Assembly (NCBI GenBank): GCA_017550645.1
Contig: JAFZOI010000036.1
Coordinates: 186,001 to 250,000 of the forward strand
Reading direction: 5' to 3'
Origin: Oscillospiraceae bacterium
GTDB lineage: Bacteria; Bacillota; Clostridia; Oscillospirales; Oscillospiraceae
Length of the DNA stretch: 64,000 bases
Of the stretch, positions 35,736 to 44,300 are shown piece after piece. The notes under the pieces were generated by a model. The model made no database searches and was not told the origin of the DNA. It saw nothing but the letters and a program-made list of their open reading frames with translations. The translations under genes were made by a program, and so were the position numbers. Position 1 is the first letter of the stretch, and the number at the start of each line of letters is the position of its first letter.

Positions 35736-36395
35736 TCAGAATATTTCCCAGACGACCGTGACCTGATCGGAGACCTCGATGTCCTCGGGATTGATGTCCA
35801 TATCGAAGCTCGCCTCGGCCTTCGCAGCGACGTTCATCATGCGCGGCACGGGCATCACCTCGAGGGACGTGCCGCCCCACGAATAGTCAATGACCTGGAC
35901 GGCGCCGAGCTTGACGCCCGCCGCCTCCGCGAGCACGGCGGCCTTGGTCTTCGCGTCCTTTACGGCCTCGGCCAGCAGGGCGTTTTTCGCGCCCTCCGCG
36001 TCGCGCAGGAAATAGCCGATGCGGAATTCCGCCTCGACGGAGCCGTGCGCAAGGGTGTGTAGCGTCCTGCCGAGCAGGGCGTTGTCTCGGTCAAACTCCA
36101 GCTTGAGCGAATGGATGTACTCGTAGCCCGCGAAGCGCTGCTGATAATCGCCGTTTTCGTCCCGATAGCTCTCATAGCGCATGTCCACGGAAAAAGACAG
36201 CGTCCTGAGCTCGTCGCGCCCGAAGCCGAGCGGAGCGAGTGCGTCCTTGAGCGCCTCGGTCTCTTTCGCCGAGCGCTCGAGCGCGTCGGCATATTCCTTT
36301 TCCGTCCCGCGCAGGGTCATGGTCAGCCGCGTCGCGTCCGGGGCGAGCTTGACGCTCCCCTTTCCGGTGACGCGGATGGTTCTCGCAACGTCCAT
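35736..36395 (-). CDS. SIMPL-domain protein (DUF541)
   Basis: The 219-residue protein is one SIMPL domain: it starts with R-T-I-R-V-T-G-K-G-S-V, has the V-D-M-R-Y-E strand, and ends with V-I-D-Y-S-W-G-G and a final T-V-V-W-E-I-F strand. Family members include the oxidative-stress protein YggE and mammalian IRAK1BP1; the molecular role is unclear, and some form large ring-like shells. It has no signal peptide, so it is probably cytoplasmic, unlike periplasmic YggE. It follows the membrane-protein gene at 36414-37064 by 18 bases on the same strand and ends against the groEL terminator. Confidence 0.88.
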   Translation of the reverse strand: MDVARTIRVTGKGSVKLAPDATRLTMTLRGTEKEYADALERSAKETEALKDALAPLGFGRDELRTLSFSVDMRYESYRDENGDYQQRFAGYEYIHSLKLEFDRDNALLGRTLHTLAHGSVEAEFRIGYFLRDAEGAKNALLAEAVKDAKTKAAVLAEAAGVKLGAVQVIDYSWGGTSLEVMPVPRMMNVAAKAEASFDMDINPEDIEVSDQVTVVWEIF

Positions 36396-36413
36396 TTCCG
36401 CTCCTTTCCCGGC

Positions 36414-37064
36414 TCAGCCCTCGAGGGCGCTTTGGAACACTTCCTTCGCCCGGGCGACCTGCTCTTCATGCTTCTCGGCGAGTAGCGCGTTGAGATCGCG
36501 CATCTCGGCCTCGGTGTAGCCGGCGAATTTGTTTTCATCCGGCGAGTGCTCCTTATACTCCGCGTCGTTCACCGCCGCGTAGAGCCCGAGCGGCTCGACG
36601 AGGGCGAAACGCTCCCCGTCTATTTCGAGGAAATACCCGAGAGAGCCGTAATACTCCGCGGTCTCCTTGTCGATGAAGAAAAGCGAATACTCATAGTCGT
36701 CGAGCGCGCCCATGATCAGGCGCTCCCCGCCGGGAGACATGCTCAGCTCCGTCACGCGGACGCGGGACTTTTTGTTCCCCGTGACGCTGCGCACGGCGTC
36801 CTGCGCCCACTCGGTGACGTTCTCGACCTGAGCGGAGTCGGGCTCGCCGAGATGCGCGTAGACGACCTCCCAGTCATAATCGACGCGGACGAGGCTGCTT
36901 ATCAGCCACGCGAGCAGGGCCGTCACGATAAAAAGCGGGATGATGACGTACCACTTGAAGTGGTACCAGAAATAGTTCGTCATCCAGAACTCGAATTTCT
37001 CGGCCTTCGACGAGAATTCGCGTCCGCTGAAAACATCCACGTTTCTGTCCTTTTGATAGTCCAT
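36414..37064 (-). CDS. Single-pass membrane protein of unknown function
   Basis: The protein has 216 residues. Residues 1-33 are polar and aromatic (W-M-T-N-Y-F-W-Y-H-F-K-W-Y), residues about 37-63 form one membrane helix (W-Y-V-I-I-P-L-F-I-V), and the remainder is an extracytoplasmic alpha/beta domain with many acidic residues. No catalytic motif is seen. The N-terminal aromatic block just before the helix is a feature of several small clostridial membrane proteins of unknown role. It is the first gene of a two-gene unit with the SIMPL protein, behind its own promoter. Confidence 0.78.
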   Translation of the reverse strand: MDYQKDRNVDVFSGREFSSKAEKFEFWMTNYFWYHFKWYVIIPLFIVTALLAWLISSLVRVDYDWEVVYAHLGEPDSAQVENVTEWAQDAVRSVTGNKKSRVRVTELSMSPGGERLIMGALDDYEYSLFFIDKETAEYYGSLGYFLEIDGERFALVEPLGLYAAVNDAEYKEHSPDENKFAGYTEAEMRDLNALLAEKHEEQVARAKEVFQSALEG

Positions 37065-37098
37065 AGACGTCCCTCCGGCGAAAATGCTCTCCGGTGAT

Positions 37099-37127
37099 AT
37101 TGTATCATTATCCGAAGCTCATTACAA
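37099..37127 (-). promoter_or_regulatory. Promoter of the membrane-protein/SIMPL operon
   Basis: TTGTAA (37127-37122) and TACAAT (37104-37099) on the minus strand are 17 bases apart, 35 bases before the ATG at 37064. Confidence 0.7.
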
Positions 37128-37154
37128 GTCTCTCCCGCTCGGGGCAATTTCTTC

Positions 37155-37183
37155 TTGACACGGGCGGTCGAAAAGAGTTATAT
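37155..37183 (+). promoter_or_regulatory. Promoter of the HEAT-repeat-like gene
   Basis: A perfect TTGACA (37155-37160) and TTATAT (37178-37183) are separated by 17 bases. The leader to the ATG at 37259 is about 70 bases and shows no strong fold. Confidence 0.75.
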
Positions 37184-37258
37184 TCATTAGGTATTTAAGT
37201 ATTATTCTGCGGCCTTGCCGCTCTCCAAAAAACTCATCGAAAGGAAGCATTTCTAAAA

Positions 37259-37594
37259 ATGGCAGACAACAAGTATATCAAACTCGCCGCCGCCAAGTCC
37301 TGGAAGAAGCTCGCCAAGCTCGCGACCAGCAAGGACGCCGATACCGTCATTGCCGTCGCCGAGGCGTGCGGCACGGGCAGGGCCGAGGAGCCCTATAACA
37401 TCCTCGTCGATCTTCTTTCCAGCAAGGACGACAAGGTCAAGCTCGCCGCCATCCGCGGGCTTGGCACTCTCAGATATGATCTCAGCAGCCAGGCTACCCG
37501 CCTGCATTGGCTCGCAGAGCGCCTTCCCGAGGGCTCCGACGAGCTGCAGGCCGCCATTTCCGACGCTCTCGCGGATATCCGCGGAGCGAAGTGA
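37259..37594 (+). CDS. Small HEAT-repeat-like helical protein
   Basis: The 111-residue protein is all-helical. Two or three HEAT/armadillo-like units are visible, with D-D-K-V-K-L-A-A-I-R-G-L-G-T-L near residues 57-71 as the clearest. Such repeats usually serve as protein-binding scaffolds. The protein has no catalytic site, signal peptide or membrane segment. Its codon choice is strongly biased toward C-ending codons, as in groEL, hinting at high expression. It is a single-gene unit with a consensus promoter and a strong terminator. The ribosome site is AAGGAAG, 11 bases upstream of the ATG. Confidence 0.8.
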   Translation: MADNKYIKLAAAKSWKKLAKLATSKDADTVIAVAEACGTGRAEEPYNILVDLLSSKDDKVKLAAIRGLGTLRYDLSSQATRLHWLAERLPEGSDELQAAISDALADIRGAK

Positions 37595-37611
37595 CGATCC
37601 GATCTGCCGCA

Positions 37612-37645
37612 GACCGCGAGGGCTCTCCCCTCGCGGTCTTTTTTT
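37612..37645 (+). terminator. Rho-independent terminator after the HEAT-like gene
   Basis: An 11-bp perfect GC stem (37612-37622 with 37628-37638) closes a CTCTC loop and is followed by seven T residues. Confidence 0.93.
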
Positions 37646-37693
37646 GTTTTCGGCATGGCGCCGCGCGATATTCGATAATCGCCATTTTCGCTA

Positions 37694-37722
37694 TTGTCTT
37701 TTATCATTTTTTGATATATTAT
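37694..37722 (+). promoter_or_regulatory. Probable promoter of the HAD/LTA-synthase-like gene and his operon
   Basis: TTGTCT (37694-37699) and TATTAT (37717-37722) are 17 bases apart in an AT-rich stretch; an overlapping TATAAT lies at 37720-37725. It is the only convincing promoter ahead of the his genes. Confidence 0.5.
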
Positions 37723-37771
37723 AATTTAATTAGGTAAATCATTATTCATCCCGTCACGGAGGCACTCCCTT

Positions 37772-40051
37772 TTGAATTTCATCTTCTTTGACCGTACCAT
37801 GTGTACAGCAAATATAGACACCCTGTTTTTCAGGTACTGCCTCATACGCCAGCCGTCCCTTATCAAGTTCGTGCTCGCCCGCTGGGTATTCGGCTTCCTG
37901 CACATCTTCGGCCTCGTGCGCGAGGAGCAGTACTTCAACAGGCGCTGGCGCTTCCTCAAGAGCGTCCGAGGAGCTCTGGGCAGGGCGGAAAAGTTCTGGC
38001 TGCGCAAGCGCCCGAAGGTCTATGACATTTTCCCGGGGGAAAACAATCTCTGGATAACGCGCTGGCCGGAGGCCGTCATGCTTCCGCTCGCGAGCAGATA
38101 CGGGGCCGTCCTCATTGCTCCGTTTTTCGACCTCGTGGACGGGCGCTTCGCCCACTTTGAGGATACGGCCGCCCTTTATAAGCGCGCGCTGAAAAACTAC
38201 CGCCCGAAGCTCGCGGCCGACGCGCCGAAGGAGCTCGTGCCGACCGGGCTGGAGACGGTCCACGTCTTCCGCGGGCACGCCTACAAGACCGCAGGGCGCT
38301 GCCGCGCGGCGCAGATGATATACGGTCTTTTCACCTTTATCGTTCTGCTCCTGCTCGGAGTGTTCCTCGGGCTCGTGGGCCTCTATCTGGGGACGTTTTC
38401 CTTCTCCGAGACGATCTTTCCGGAGATTCTCGCGCGGCCGAGCACGGCGCTGCTGAACATCTGGCCGACCGTTTTGCTGATATTCCTGCTCTATTTCATC
38501 TTTAACCGCGTCTGGTCCTCATTTACGCTGACGGCTTTGGCCGCGCTGCTTCTGTCTCTGGCCAACTGGTTCAAGCTCTCCGCGCGCGCCGACCCCTTCA
38601 TGCCCTCCGACCTGCGCTCCCTCGGCGATCTTTTCTCTACCCTGCCGCGAAGCTTCTCCGAGGTCAGCCCGGAGGTCTGGATATGCCTCGGGCTGTGCCT
38701 TATCGCGGGGGTGCTCGCCGCGCTCATAGTAAGGAGCCGCATCGTCTCCTCCAAGCTCCGCTTCTGCGGCCTTTTCGCCGTCGTCTGCCTCATCATCTTC
38801 AGTTACTTCACCCTCTATACCAACGAAAGCATATACGCCTCCGCCGCCCCGGCGACCGCGCCGGGCGAGGAGACGCTGGCATACGTCTCGCGCGGGTGTC
38901 AGTACCCCTTCCTGCACGCGGCGAACTCCGCCCCTGTCTCCGAGCCTGATGGCTACGACAGATATGAGACTCTGTCCGCCTTCTCGCGCTACGTGACGGA
39001 GGATATACCCGCCGACGACAAGGTCAATGTCGTCTTCGTCATGCTCGAATCCTTCTCCGACCTCTCGGAGCTCAACTGCCTCGACATGACCATCGACGTA
39101 TACAGGCCGCTGCACATGCTCCAAAAGGACTCCGTCCACGGCTCGCTGATCTCCGACGTCTTTGCCGAGGAGACGGCGATAACGGAGCGCGAGGTCCTCA
39201 CGGGCAATCTCGACGGGGCGCAGTACCGCTCCGACGCCAGCTCCTATACGCGCTTTTTCAACCGTCAGGGCTACGCGACGGAGTTTTACGCGGACTCCCC
39301 CGCAAGGCTCTTTAACCGCGCCAACGTCTCCGGGTATCTGGGCTTTGCAGAAAGCGTCTTCAACGAGGATGCCCCCGCCGGCTCGGACGAGAGCTTTTTC
39401 GAGGGCGTGCGCAGCCGCTTTGTCGAGCACGCCGCCACAGGGACTCCCTACTTCGGCTTCAGCGTGGGCCGCGTCGCCGCCCCGCCGCGCGACGGGCGCA
39501 CCTTCATCGCCCCGGGCACGATGACCGAGGAACAGCTCGACGCCATCAACGGCTACCTCGGCGGCGTCGAGACGACGGTGCGCGAGATAGCCGATCTCGC
39601 AGACTGGTTCGATACGCGCGAGGAGCCCGTCGTGCTCGTCGTATTCGGGGATCGGCTGCCCGATCTGGGCGAGGAGGTCTACGCCGCGATGGGCGCGAAC
39701 ATCTCCCCCGAGAAGGCCGACGGCTTCCTCAAGCGCTACGGCGTTCCCTACGTCATCCACGCCAACCGGGCGGCAGAATACGTGCTCAACGTCGACTTAA
39801 CCGGCGAAGGCGAGACGATAAGCCCCTGCTTCCTTTTCAACGAGCTCTTCAGGCAGACCGGCTGGGGCGGTACGGCCTATATGAAGGTCGCGGGAGAGCT
39901 CATGGAGAGCGTGCCCGTCATCCACCCGACGGCGCGCTGCATCGAAGGCGGCGAGGTCACGGCCGAGCTGAGCGAAGAGGCGGCGGAAAAGCTCGCCTTC
40001 TTCAAGAACGTCAGCTATCTGCGCCGATGGGACTTTGCCGATTACAGATGA
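37772..40051 (+). CDS. Membrane protein: HAD-IB-like N-terminal domain fused to an LTA-synthase-like sulfatase domain, both apparently degenerate
   Basis: The protein has 759 residues. Residues 1-165 resemble a HAD-IB phosphatase, but the expected D-x-D-G-T motif reads F-F-D-R-T, so the nucleophile Asp is replaced by Phe5. Five membrane helices (about 183-207, 230-248, 250-268, 302-320, 330-349) lead to an alkaline-phosphatase-fold domain of the LtaS/phosphoglycerol-transferase type (417-700). Glu426 and the likely nucleophile Thr468 (E-E-T-A-I-T-E) are retained. The metal motif G-D-H is G-D-R (Arg628, codon 39653-39655), and the N-H-x-P-type substrate motif is missing. The TTG at 37772 follows GGAGG at 37758-37762. 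It lies 13 bases before hisZ. Confidence 0.8.
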   Translation: MNFIFFDRTMCTANIDTLFFRYCLIRQPSLIKFVLARWVFGFLHIFGLVREEQYFNRRWRFLKSVRGALGRAEKFWLRKRPKVYDIFPGENNLWITRWPEAVMLPLASRYGAVLIAPFFDLVDGRFAHFEDTAALYKRALKNYRPKLAADAPKELVPTGLETVHVFRGHAYKTAGRCRAAQMIYGLFTFIVLLLLGVFLGLVGLYLGTFSFSETIFPEILARPSTALLNIWPTVLLIFLLYFIFNRVWSSFTLTALAALLLSLANWFKLSARADPFMPSDLRSLGDLFSTLPRSFSEVSPEVWICLGLCLIAGVLAALIVRSRIVSSKLRFCGLFAVVCLIIFSYFTLYTNESIYASAAPATAPGEETLAYVSRGCQYPFLHAANSAPVSEPDGYDRYETLSAFSRYVTEDIPADDKVNVVFVMLESFSDLSELNCLDMTIDVYRPLHMLQKDSVHGSLISDVFAEETAITEREVLTGNLDGAQYRSDASSYTRFFNRQGYATEFYADSPARLFNRANVSGYLGFAESVFNEDAPAGSDESFFEGVRSRFVEHAATGTPYFGFSVGRVAAPPRDGRTFIAPGTMTEEQLDAINGYLGGVETTVREIADLADWFDTREEPVVLVVFGDRLPDLGEEVYAAMGANISPEKADGFLKRYGVPYVIHANRAAEYVLNVDLTGEGETISPCFLFNELFRQTGWGGTAYMKVAGELMESVPVIHPTARCIEGGEVTAELSEEAAEKLAFFKNVSYLRRWDFADYR

Positions 40052-40064
40052 TACGGAGGTCGGT

Positions 40065-41234
40065 ATGACTATTTTCAAGGCTGCTTCCCCCGAGGGGACG
40101 AGAGACAAGCTCTTTGCGGAGTGTCTCCGCCTGCGCGGCATACGCTCCTCCCTGATGGAGCTCTTTTCAAGCCGCTCTTATAAAGAAATAATGACTCCGG
40201 AGCTGGAATACTACGATCTCTTCGTCCGCGCGGAAAACCCTCTCCCGCAGGAGACAATGTTCAAGCTCGTCGACCGCTCCGGCAGATTGCTCGTCATGCG
40301 GCCGGACTGTACCGCGCCGATCGCGCGGCTCGTCGCCTCGCACTTTAAGGACGCGGAGGGGCCCTTCAGGCTCTGCTATGACGAGACGGTGTTCCGCTCC
40401 GCCGCCGGCCTTGACGGCGCCGACTCGGAGCTCCCCCAGTGCGGGGTCGAGCTCATAGGCGCTCCCGGACTGCGCGGAGACATTGAGATAGTTTCCCTCG
40501 CCGTCGACGCGGTCCGCTCGGCGGGGCTCAGGGATTTCCGCCTCGAGCTCGGGCACGCCGATTTCTTCTTCGGTCTTACCGAGGAGCTCGGCCTTTCGCG
40601 CGAGGATGAGGAGGCGCTTCGCGCCTGCATCGAATCGCGCAGCTTCGCCCTTCTCGACGAGCTCGTGGCAGGATACAGCGGCGAGGCCGCGCAGTGCCTG
40701 CGCCGCCTCCCCTACCTCTTCGGCGGCCCGGAGATACTCGACGAGGCGGCGGCGCTGACTTCCAATCCGCGCGCGCTTGCCGCCGTGGAGCGTCTGCGCG
40801 ATATTTGGCGCGAGCTCGTCTCAGCCGGGCGCGGCGACTGCATAAGCTTCGACCTCGGCCTCGTTCAGGGGCTGGACTACTATACCGGCGTCATTTTCCG
40901 CTGCTGGACGCCCGGCGCGCCGAGCTCTGTGCTCGCGGGCGGCAGATACGACAGGCTGCTCTGCGATTTCGGGCTCGAGCTCGCGGGCGCGGGCTTCGCG
41001 GTATACGTCGGCGCTCTCGCCTCCTGCTTCGAATGCCCCGAGCCCGAGGCCGCAAAAACGCTCATATTCTATGAAAGCGGCTGTCTCGCCGAGGCCGTCG
41101 CCCTGCTGGGCGGCGGCGCGGAGCTCTCCTGCTTCGCCACGGAGGCCGAGTCGCTCGAATACGCGCGCAGGGCGGGCATGAAGCTCCTCGTCGTCTCAAA
41201 AAACGGGATCAAGGAGGTAGACCCGAATGTCTGA
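40065..41234 (+). CDS. hisZ: ATP phosphoribosyltransferase regulatory subunit
   Basis: HisZ is the histidyl-tRNA-synthetase-like partner that short-form HisG needs for activity and histidine feedback. The 389 residues keep the class II aaRS core: motif 2-like R-P-D-C-T-A-P-I-A-R near residue 79, and G-L-V-Q-G-L-D-Y-Y-T-G near 270. It lacks the HisRS anticodon domain. The ATG at 40065 follows GGAGG; an upstream in-frame ATG at 40035 lies in the previous gene. Its end overlaps hisG by eight bases. It opens a nine-gene histidine operon. Confidence 0.94.
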   Translation: MTIFKAASPEGTRDKLFAECLRLRGIRSSLMELFSSRSYKEIMTPELEYYDLFVRAENPLPQETMFKLVDRSGRLLVMRPDCTAPIARLVASHFKDAEGPFRLCYDETVFRSAAGLDGADSELPQCGVELIGAPGLRGDIEIVSLAVDAVRSAGLRDFRLELGHADFFFGLTEELGLSREDEEALRACIESRSFALLDELVAGYSGEAAQCLRRLPYLFGGPEILDEAAALTSNPRALAAVERLRDIWRELVSAGRGDCISFDLGLVQGLDYYTGVIFRCWTPGAPSSVLAGGRYDRLLCDFGLELAGAGFAVYVGALASCFECPEPEAAKTLIFYESGCLAEAVALLGGGAELSCFATEAESLEYARRAGMKLLVVSKNGIKEVDPNV

Positions 41235-41862
41235 ACCTCTCAGGATAGCCATCACGAAGGGCCGTCTGCTCGACGACTCGATTCGCATGTTCCAGAAGGC
41301 CGGAGCCTCCTGCTCCGAGCTTCTCGATCCCGGGCGCAGGCTCGTTCTGGACGTGCCGGAGCTCGGCCTTTCGGCCGTGCTCGCGAAAGCGCCCGACGTC
41401 GTGACCTACGTCGAGCAGGGCGTCTGCGCGCTCGGCATTGTCGGCAAGGACACGCTCATGGAGGTCGGCGGCTCTTTTTACGAGGTCCTCGACCTCGGCT
41501 ACGGGCGCTGCCGCTTCGCCCTCGCCGCGCCGCGCGGCTTCTCCCTCAGCGCGCGCAGAGGGACGCTCCGCATCGCATCGAAATACCCGAACGTGACGAG
41601 AAGCTTCTTCCGTTCGCTCGGGCAGGACGTCACCGTCATCAAAATAGAGGGCTCGGTCGAGCTCGCTCCCGTCCTCGGCCTCGCCGACGCCATAGTCGAC
41701 ATAGTCGAGACGGGAAACACCCTCAAGGCCAACGGCCTCGAGATAGTCTCCGAGGTCGCGCCCGTCTCGGCGCGGCTCATCGTCAACACGGCGGCGATGA
41801 AGCTTCGCAAAAGCGAGATACTGGAACTCACGGAAAAATGCAGAGGTGTTTTGAATGCTTGA
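41227..41862 (+). CDS. hisG: ATP phosphoribosyltransferase catalytic subunit, short form
   Basis: HisG performs the first step of histidine synthesis, joining ATP and PRPP. At 211 residues it is the short form that lacks the C-terminal regulatory domain and works with HisZ, encoded just upstream. The K-G-R-L-L start motif, the G-I-V-G-K-D-T-L segment and the PRPP loop (A-D-A-I-V-D-I-V-E-T-G-N-T-L near residue 152) are all present. The GAGG in hisZ supplies the ribosome site. It overlaps hisD by eight bases. Confidence 0.97.
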   Translation: MSEPLRIAITKGRLLDDSIRMFQKAGASCSELLDPGRRLVLDVPELGLSAVLAKAPDVVTYVEQGVCALGIVGKDTLMEVGGSFYEVLDLGYGRCRFALAAPRGFSLSARRGTLRIASKYPNVTRSFFRSLGQDVTVIKIEGSVELAPVLGLADAIVDIVETGNTLKANGLEIVSEVAPVSARLIVNTAAMKLRKSEILELTEKCRGVLNA

Positions 41863-43132
41863 GATAACGCGCTCATCCGCGGCGGGAGCCGCCGCGCTCG
41901 TAGCTTCGCTTCGCGCGAGGAACGAGGAGCAGAACGAAAAGATAACCGCGGCAGCCGCCGCCATAATGCAGGACGTCCGCGCCCGCGGCTTCGAGGCCGT
42001 GCGCGAATACTCCGTCCGCTTCGACGGCGCGGAGCCGCGCGAGCTGACGGGCGCGGAGCTCGACGCCGCCGTCGCCGCCTGCCCGAAGGAGCTCATAGCG
42101 GCGCTCGAGCGCGCCGCGCGCAACATCGAGGACTACCAGAGGCGGCTCCTGCCCGTATCTTCGAGCTGGGACGTCCCCGGCGGGAGGCTCGGACAGACCG
42201 TGCGCGGCCTTTCCCGCGTCGGCATCTACGTCCCGGGCGGAGTCGGAGCCTACCCCTCCAGCGTGCTGATGAACGCCGTCCCCGCGCGCGTCGCGGGAGT
42301 CGGCGAGATAATCATGGTCACGCCGCCGACAGCCAATCTCAACGCCGCCGTCATGGCAGCCGCCCGCATAGCGGGAGTCGAGCGCGTCATCGCGGTCGGC
42401 GGGGCGCAGGCCGTCGCAGCGCTGACCTACGGTGCGGGCTTCATCCCGCGTGTGGACAAGCTCGTCGGCCCCGGCAACGCCTACGTCGCCGCGGCAAAGC
42501 GCCTCGCCTTCGGTCAGGTCGATATAGACATGGTCGCGGGGCCGTCGGAGGTCCTCGTCATTGCCGACGAGACGGCTGATCCCGCATGGGTGGCGGCCGA
42601 CCTGCTCAGTCAGGCCGAGCACGGAGACCTCGCGGGGACGGTCCTCGTCTCCACCAGCGAGCCTCTTGCGCGCGCCGTCGCGGCCGAGATCGAGAGGCAG
42701 ACCGCGCTCCTGCCGAGGCGCGAGATAATCGAGCGCTCGCTCACGGGCTTCGCGGCGCTCATCGTCACGGACACGATAGAGGACGCCGCCGCGCTGGCTA
42801 ACGAGGTCGCGCCGGAGCACTGCGAGATAATGACGAAAGACCCGCGCGCCGTCCTGCCGCTTATAAAAAACGCCGGCGCGATCTTCCTCGGCCGCTACTC
42901 CCCCGAGCCGCTCGGGGACTACATGGCGGGACCGTCGCACGTCCTGCCGACGTCGGGCACGGCGAGGTTCTTCTCCCCGCTCTCGGTCGAGAGCTTCATA
43001 AAGCGCACCAGCGTCATCGAGTTCACTAAGGACGGGCTCGAAGCGCTTTCCGACGATATAATCAGGCTCGCGGACGCCGAGGGCTTCGGCGCCCACGCGG
43101 CGAGCATTTTGATAAGGAGAGAGAGAGAATGA
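41855..43132 (+). CDS. hisD: Histidinol dehydrogenase
   Basis: HisD oxidises L-histidinol to L-histidine in two NAD+ steps, the last of the pathway. The 425-residue enzyme has G-I-Y-V-P-G-G near residue 118, A-G-P-S-E-V-L-V near 228 and the Zn-ligand and base region Q-A-E-H-G near 251. The E-H-C-E block follows near 325 and the G-P-S-H-V-L-P-T region near 354. Length is standard. It overlaps hisG at its start and hisB at its end (ATGA). Confidence 0.97.
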   Translation: MLEITRSSAAGAAALVASLRARNEEQNEKITAAAAAIMQDVRARGFEAVREYSVRFDGAEPRELTGAELDAAVAACPKELIAALERAARNIEDYQRRLLPVSSSWDVPGGRLGQTVRGLSRVGIYVPGGVGAYPSSVLMNAVPARVAGVGEIIMVTPPTANLNAAVMAAARIAGVERVIAVGGAQAVAALTYGAGFIPRVDKLVGPGNAYVAAAKRLAFGQVDIDMVAGPSEVLVIADETADPAWVAADLLSQAEHGDLAGTVLVSTSEPLARAVAAEIERQTALLPRREIIERSLTGFAALIVTDTIEDAAALANEVAPEHCEIMTKDPRAVLPLIKNAGAIFLGRYSPEPLGDYMAGPSHVLPTSGTARFFSPLSVESFIKRTSVIEFTKDGLEALSDDIIRLADAEGFGAHAASILIRRERE

Positions 43133-43704
43133 GAAAAGCCAAGATCGAACGCTCCACGAAAGAGACTCAGATAACGCTCTCCCTCGACCTCGGCGGCGGC
43201 GCCGTCAAGGTCGATACGGGCATAGGCTTTTTCGACCACATGCTCACGGCGCTCTTCTTCTACGCCGGCTTCGGCGCGGACCTGACGGCGCGCGGGGACC
43301 TGCACGTCGACGCGCATCACACGGTCGAGGACGTCGGCATCGTTGCCGGGCTCGCCCTGCGCGAGGCGCTCGCCGACAAGGCGGGCATTCGCCGCTTCGC
43401 CGACTGCCGCGTCCCCATGGACGAGGCGCTCGCCGAGGTCGCGCTGGACATAAGCGGGCGGCCCTTCCTCCGCTTCAACGCGGACATGCCGCAGGAGACG
43501 ATAGGCGGCTATGAGAGCTGCCTGACGGTCGAGTTCATGCGCGCCTTCGCCGTCGCGGCGGGGCTGACGCTCCACATCGCCGCGCCCTACGGCGACAACG
43601 CGCACCACATGACCGAGGCCATGTTCAAGGCCGTCGGCCTCGCGCTCAAGAAGGCCTGCAAAGTCACGGGCGGCGGCATAGTCTCGACCAAGGGCGTCCT
43701 CTGA
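43129..43704 (+). CDS. hisB: Imidazoleglycerol-phosphate dehydratase
   Basis: This 191-residue monofunctional HisB dehydrates imidazoleglycerol-phosphate. It carries the duplicated Mn2+ motifs F-F-D-H-M-L and D-A-H-H-T-V-E-D in the first half and N-A-H-H-M-T-E near residue 160 in the second. It lacks the histidinol-phosphatase domain found in enteric HisB, so a separate HisK/HisN phosphatase is required; none is in this window. It starts in the last bases of hisD and shares a TGATG junction with hisH. Confidence 0.97.
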   Translation: MRKAKIERSTKETQITLSLDLGGGAVKVDTGIGFFDHMLTALFFYAGFGADLTARGDLHVDAHHTVEDVGIVAGLALREALADKAGIRRFADCRVPMDEALAEVALDISGRPFLRFNADMPQETIGGYESCLTVEFMRAFAVAAGLTLHIAAPYGDNAHHMTEAMFKAVGLALKKACKVTGGGIVSTKGVL

Positions 43705-44300
43705 TGATAGGCATAGTTGACTACGGCTGCGGGAACCTCATGAGCGTGGCAAACTCGCTCGAGTTCCTCGGCTTTGACTGTTTCGTATCCTCCGACGCTG
43801 ATAAGCTCTCGGCTGCGGGCGGGCTCATCCTGCCCGGCGTGGGGGCCTTCCCCGCCGCGATGGAGATGCTCGAGGCCTCCGGGCTCGTCGGCTGCGTCAA
43901 GGGCTTTACCCGCCCGCTGCTCGGGATATGCCTCGGCATGCAGCTGCTCTTCTCCGTCGGCGAGGAGGTCCGCGAATGCGCGGGGCTCGGCCTCGTCCCC
44001 GGGCGCGTCAGGCTCATAGACACGGAGCTGAAGCTCCCGCACATAGGCTGGAACTCGCTCTCTCTGCGCGGGGCTTCGCCGCTTTTCCGCGGCGTGCCGG
44101 ACGGCTCCTTCGTATATTTCGTGCACAGCTTCGCGGGCGCGGCGGAAAATCCCGCCGACGTCGCCGCCGTAACGGATTACGGGACGGAGGTCCTCGCCTC
44201 AGTCTCGCGCGGGAACGTGCACGGGTGCCAGTTCCATCCGGAAAAGAGCGGGGATACGGGCCTTAAGATACTCAAAAACTTTGCGGAGCTCTGCGTATGA
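43704..44300 (+). CDS. hisH: Imidazole glycerol phosphate synthase, glutamine amidotransferase subunit
   Basis: HisH hydrolyses glutamine and passes ammonia to HisF. The 198-residue class I amidotransferase has the Cys nucleophile in G-I-C-L-G-M-Q near residue 78 and the His-Glu pair in C-Q-F-H-P-E-K-S near 176. The oxyanion P-G-V-G-A-F segment lies near 48. It shares one base with hisB and overlaps hisA by four. Confidence 0.97.
   Translation: MIGIVDYGCGNLMSVANSLEFLGFDCFVSSDADKLSAAGGLILPGVGAFPAAMEMLEASGLVGCVKGFTRPLLGICLGMQLLFSVGEEVRECAGLGLVPGRVRLIDTELKLPHIGWNSLSLRGASPLFRGVPDGSFVYFVHSFAGAAENPADVAAVTDYGTEVLASVSRGNVHGCQFHPEKSGDTGLKILKNFAELCV

Noticed and set aside
37238-37258. Possible riboswitch in the leader of the HEAT-like gene
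   Set aside because: The leader of about 70 bases shows no stable multi-stem fold or known riboswitch motif.
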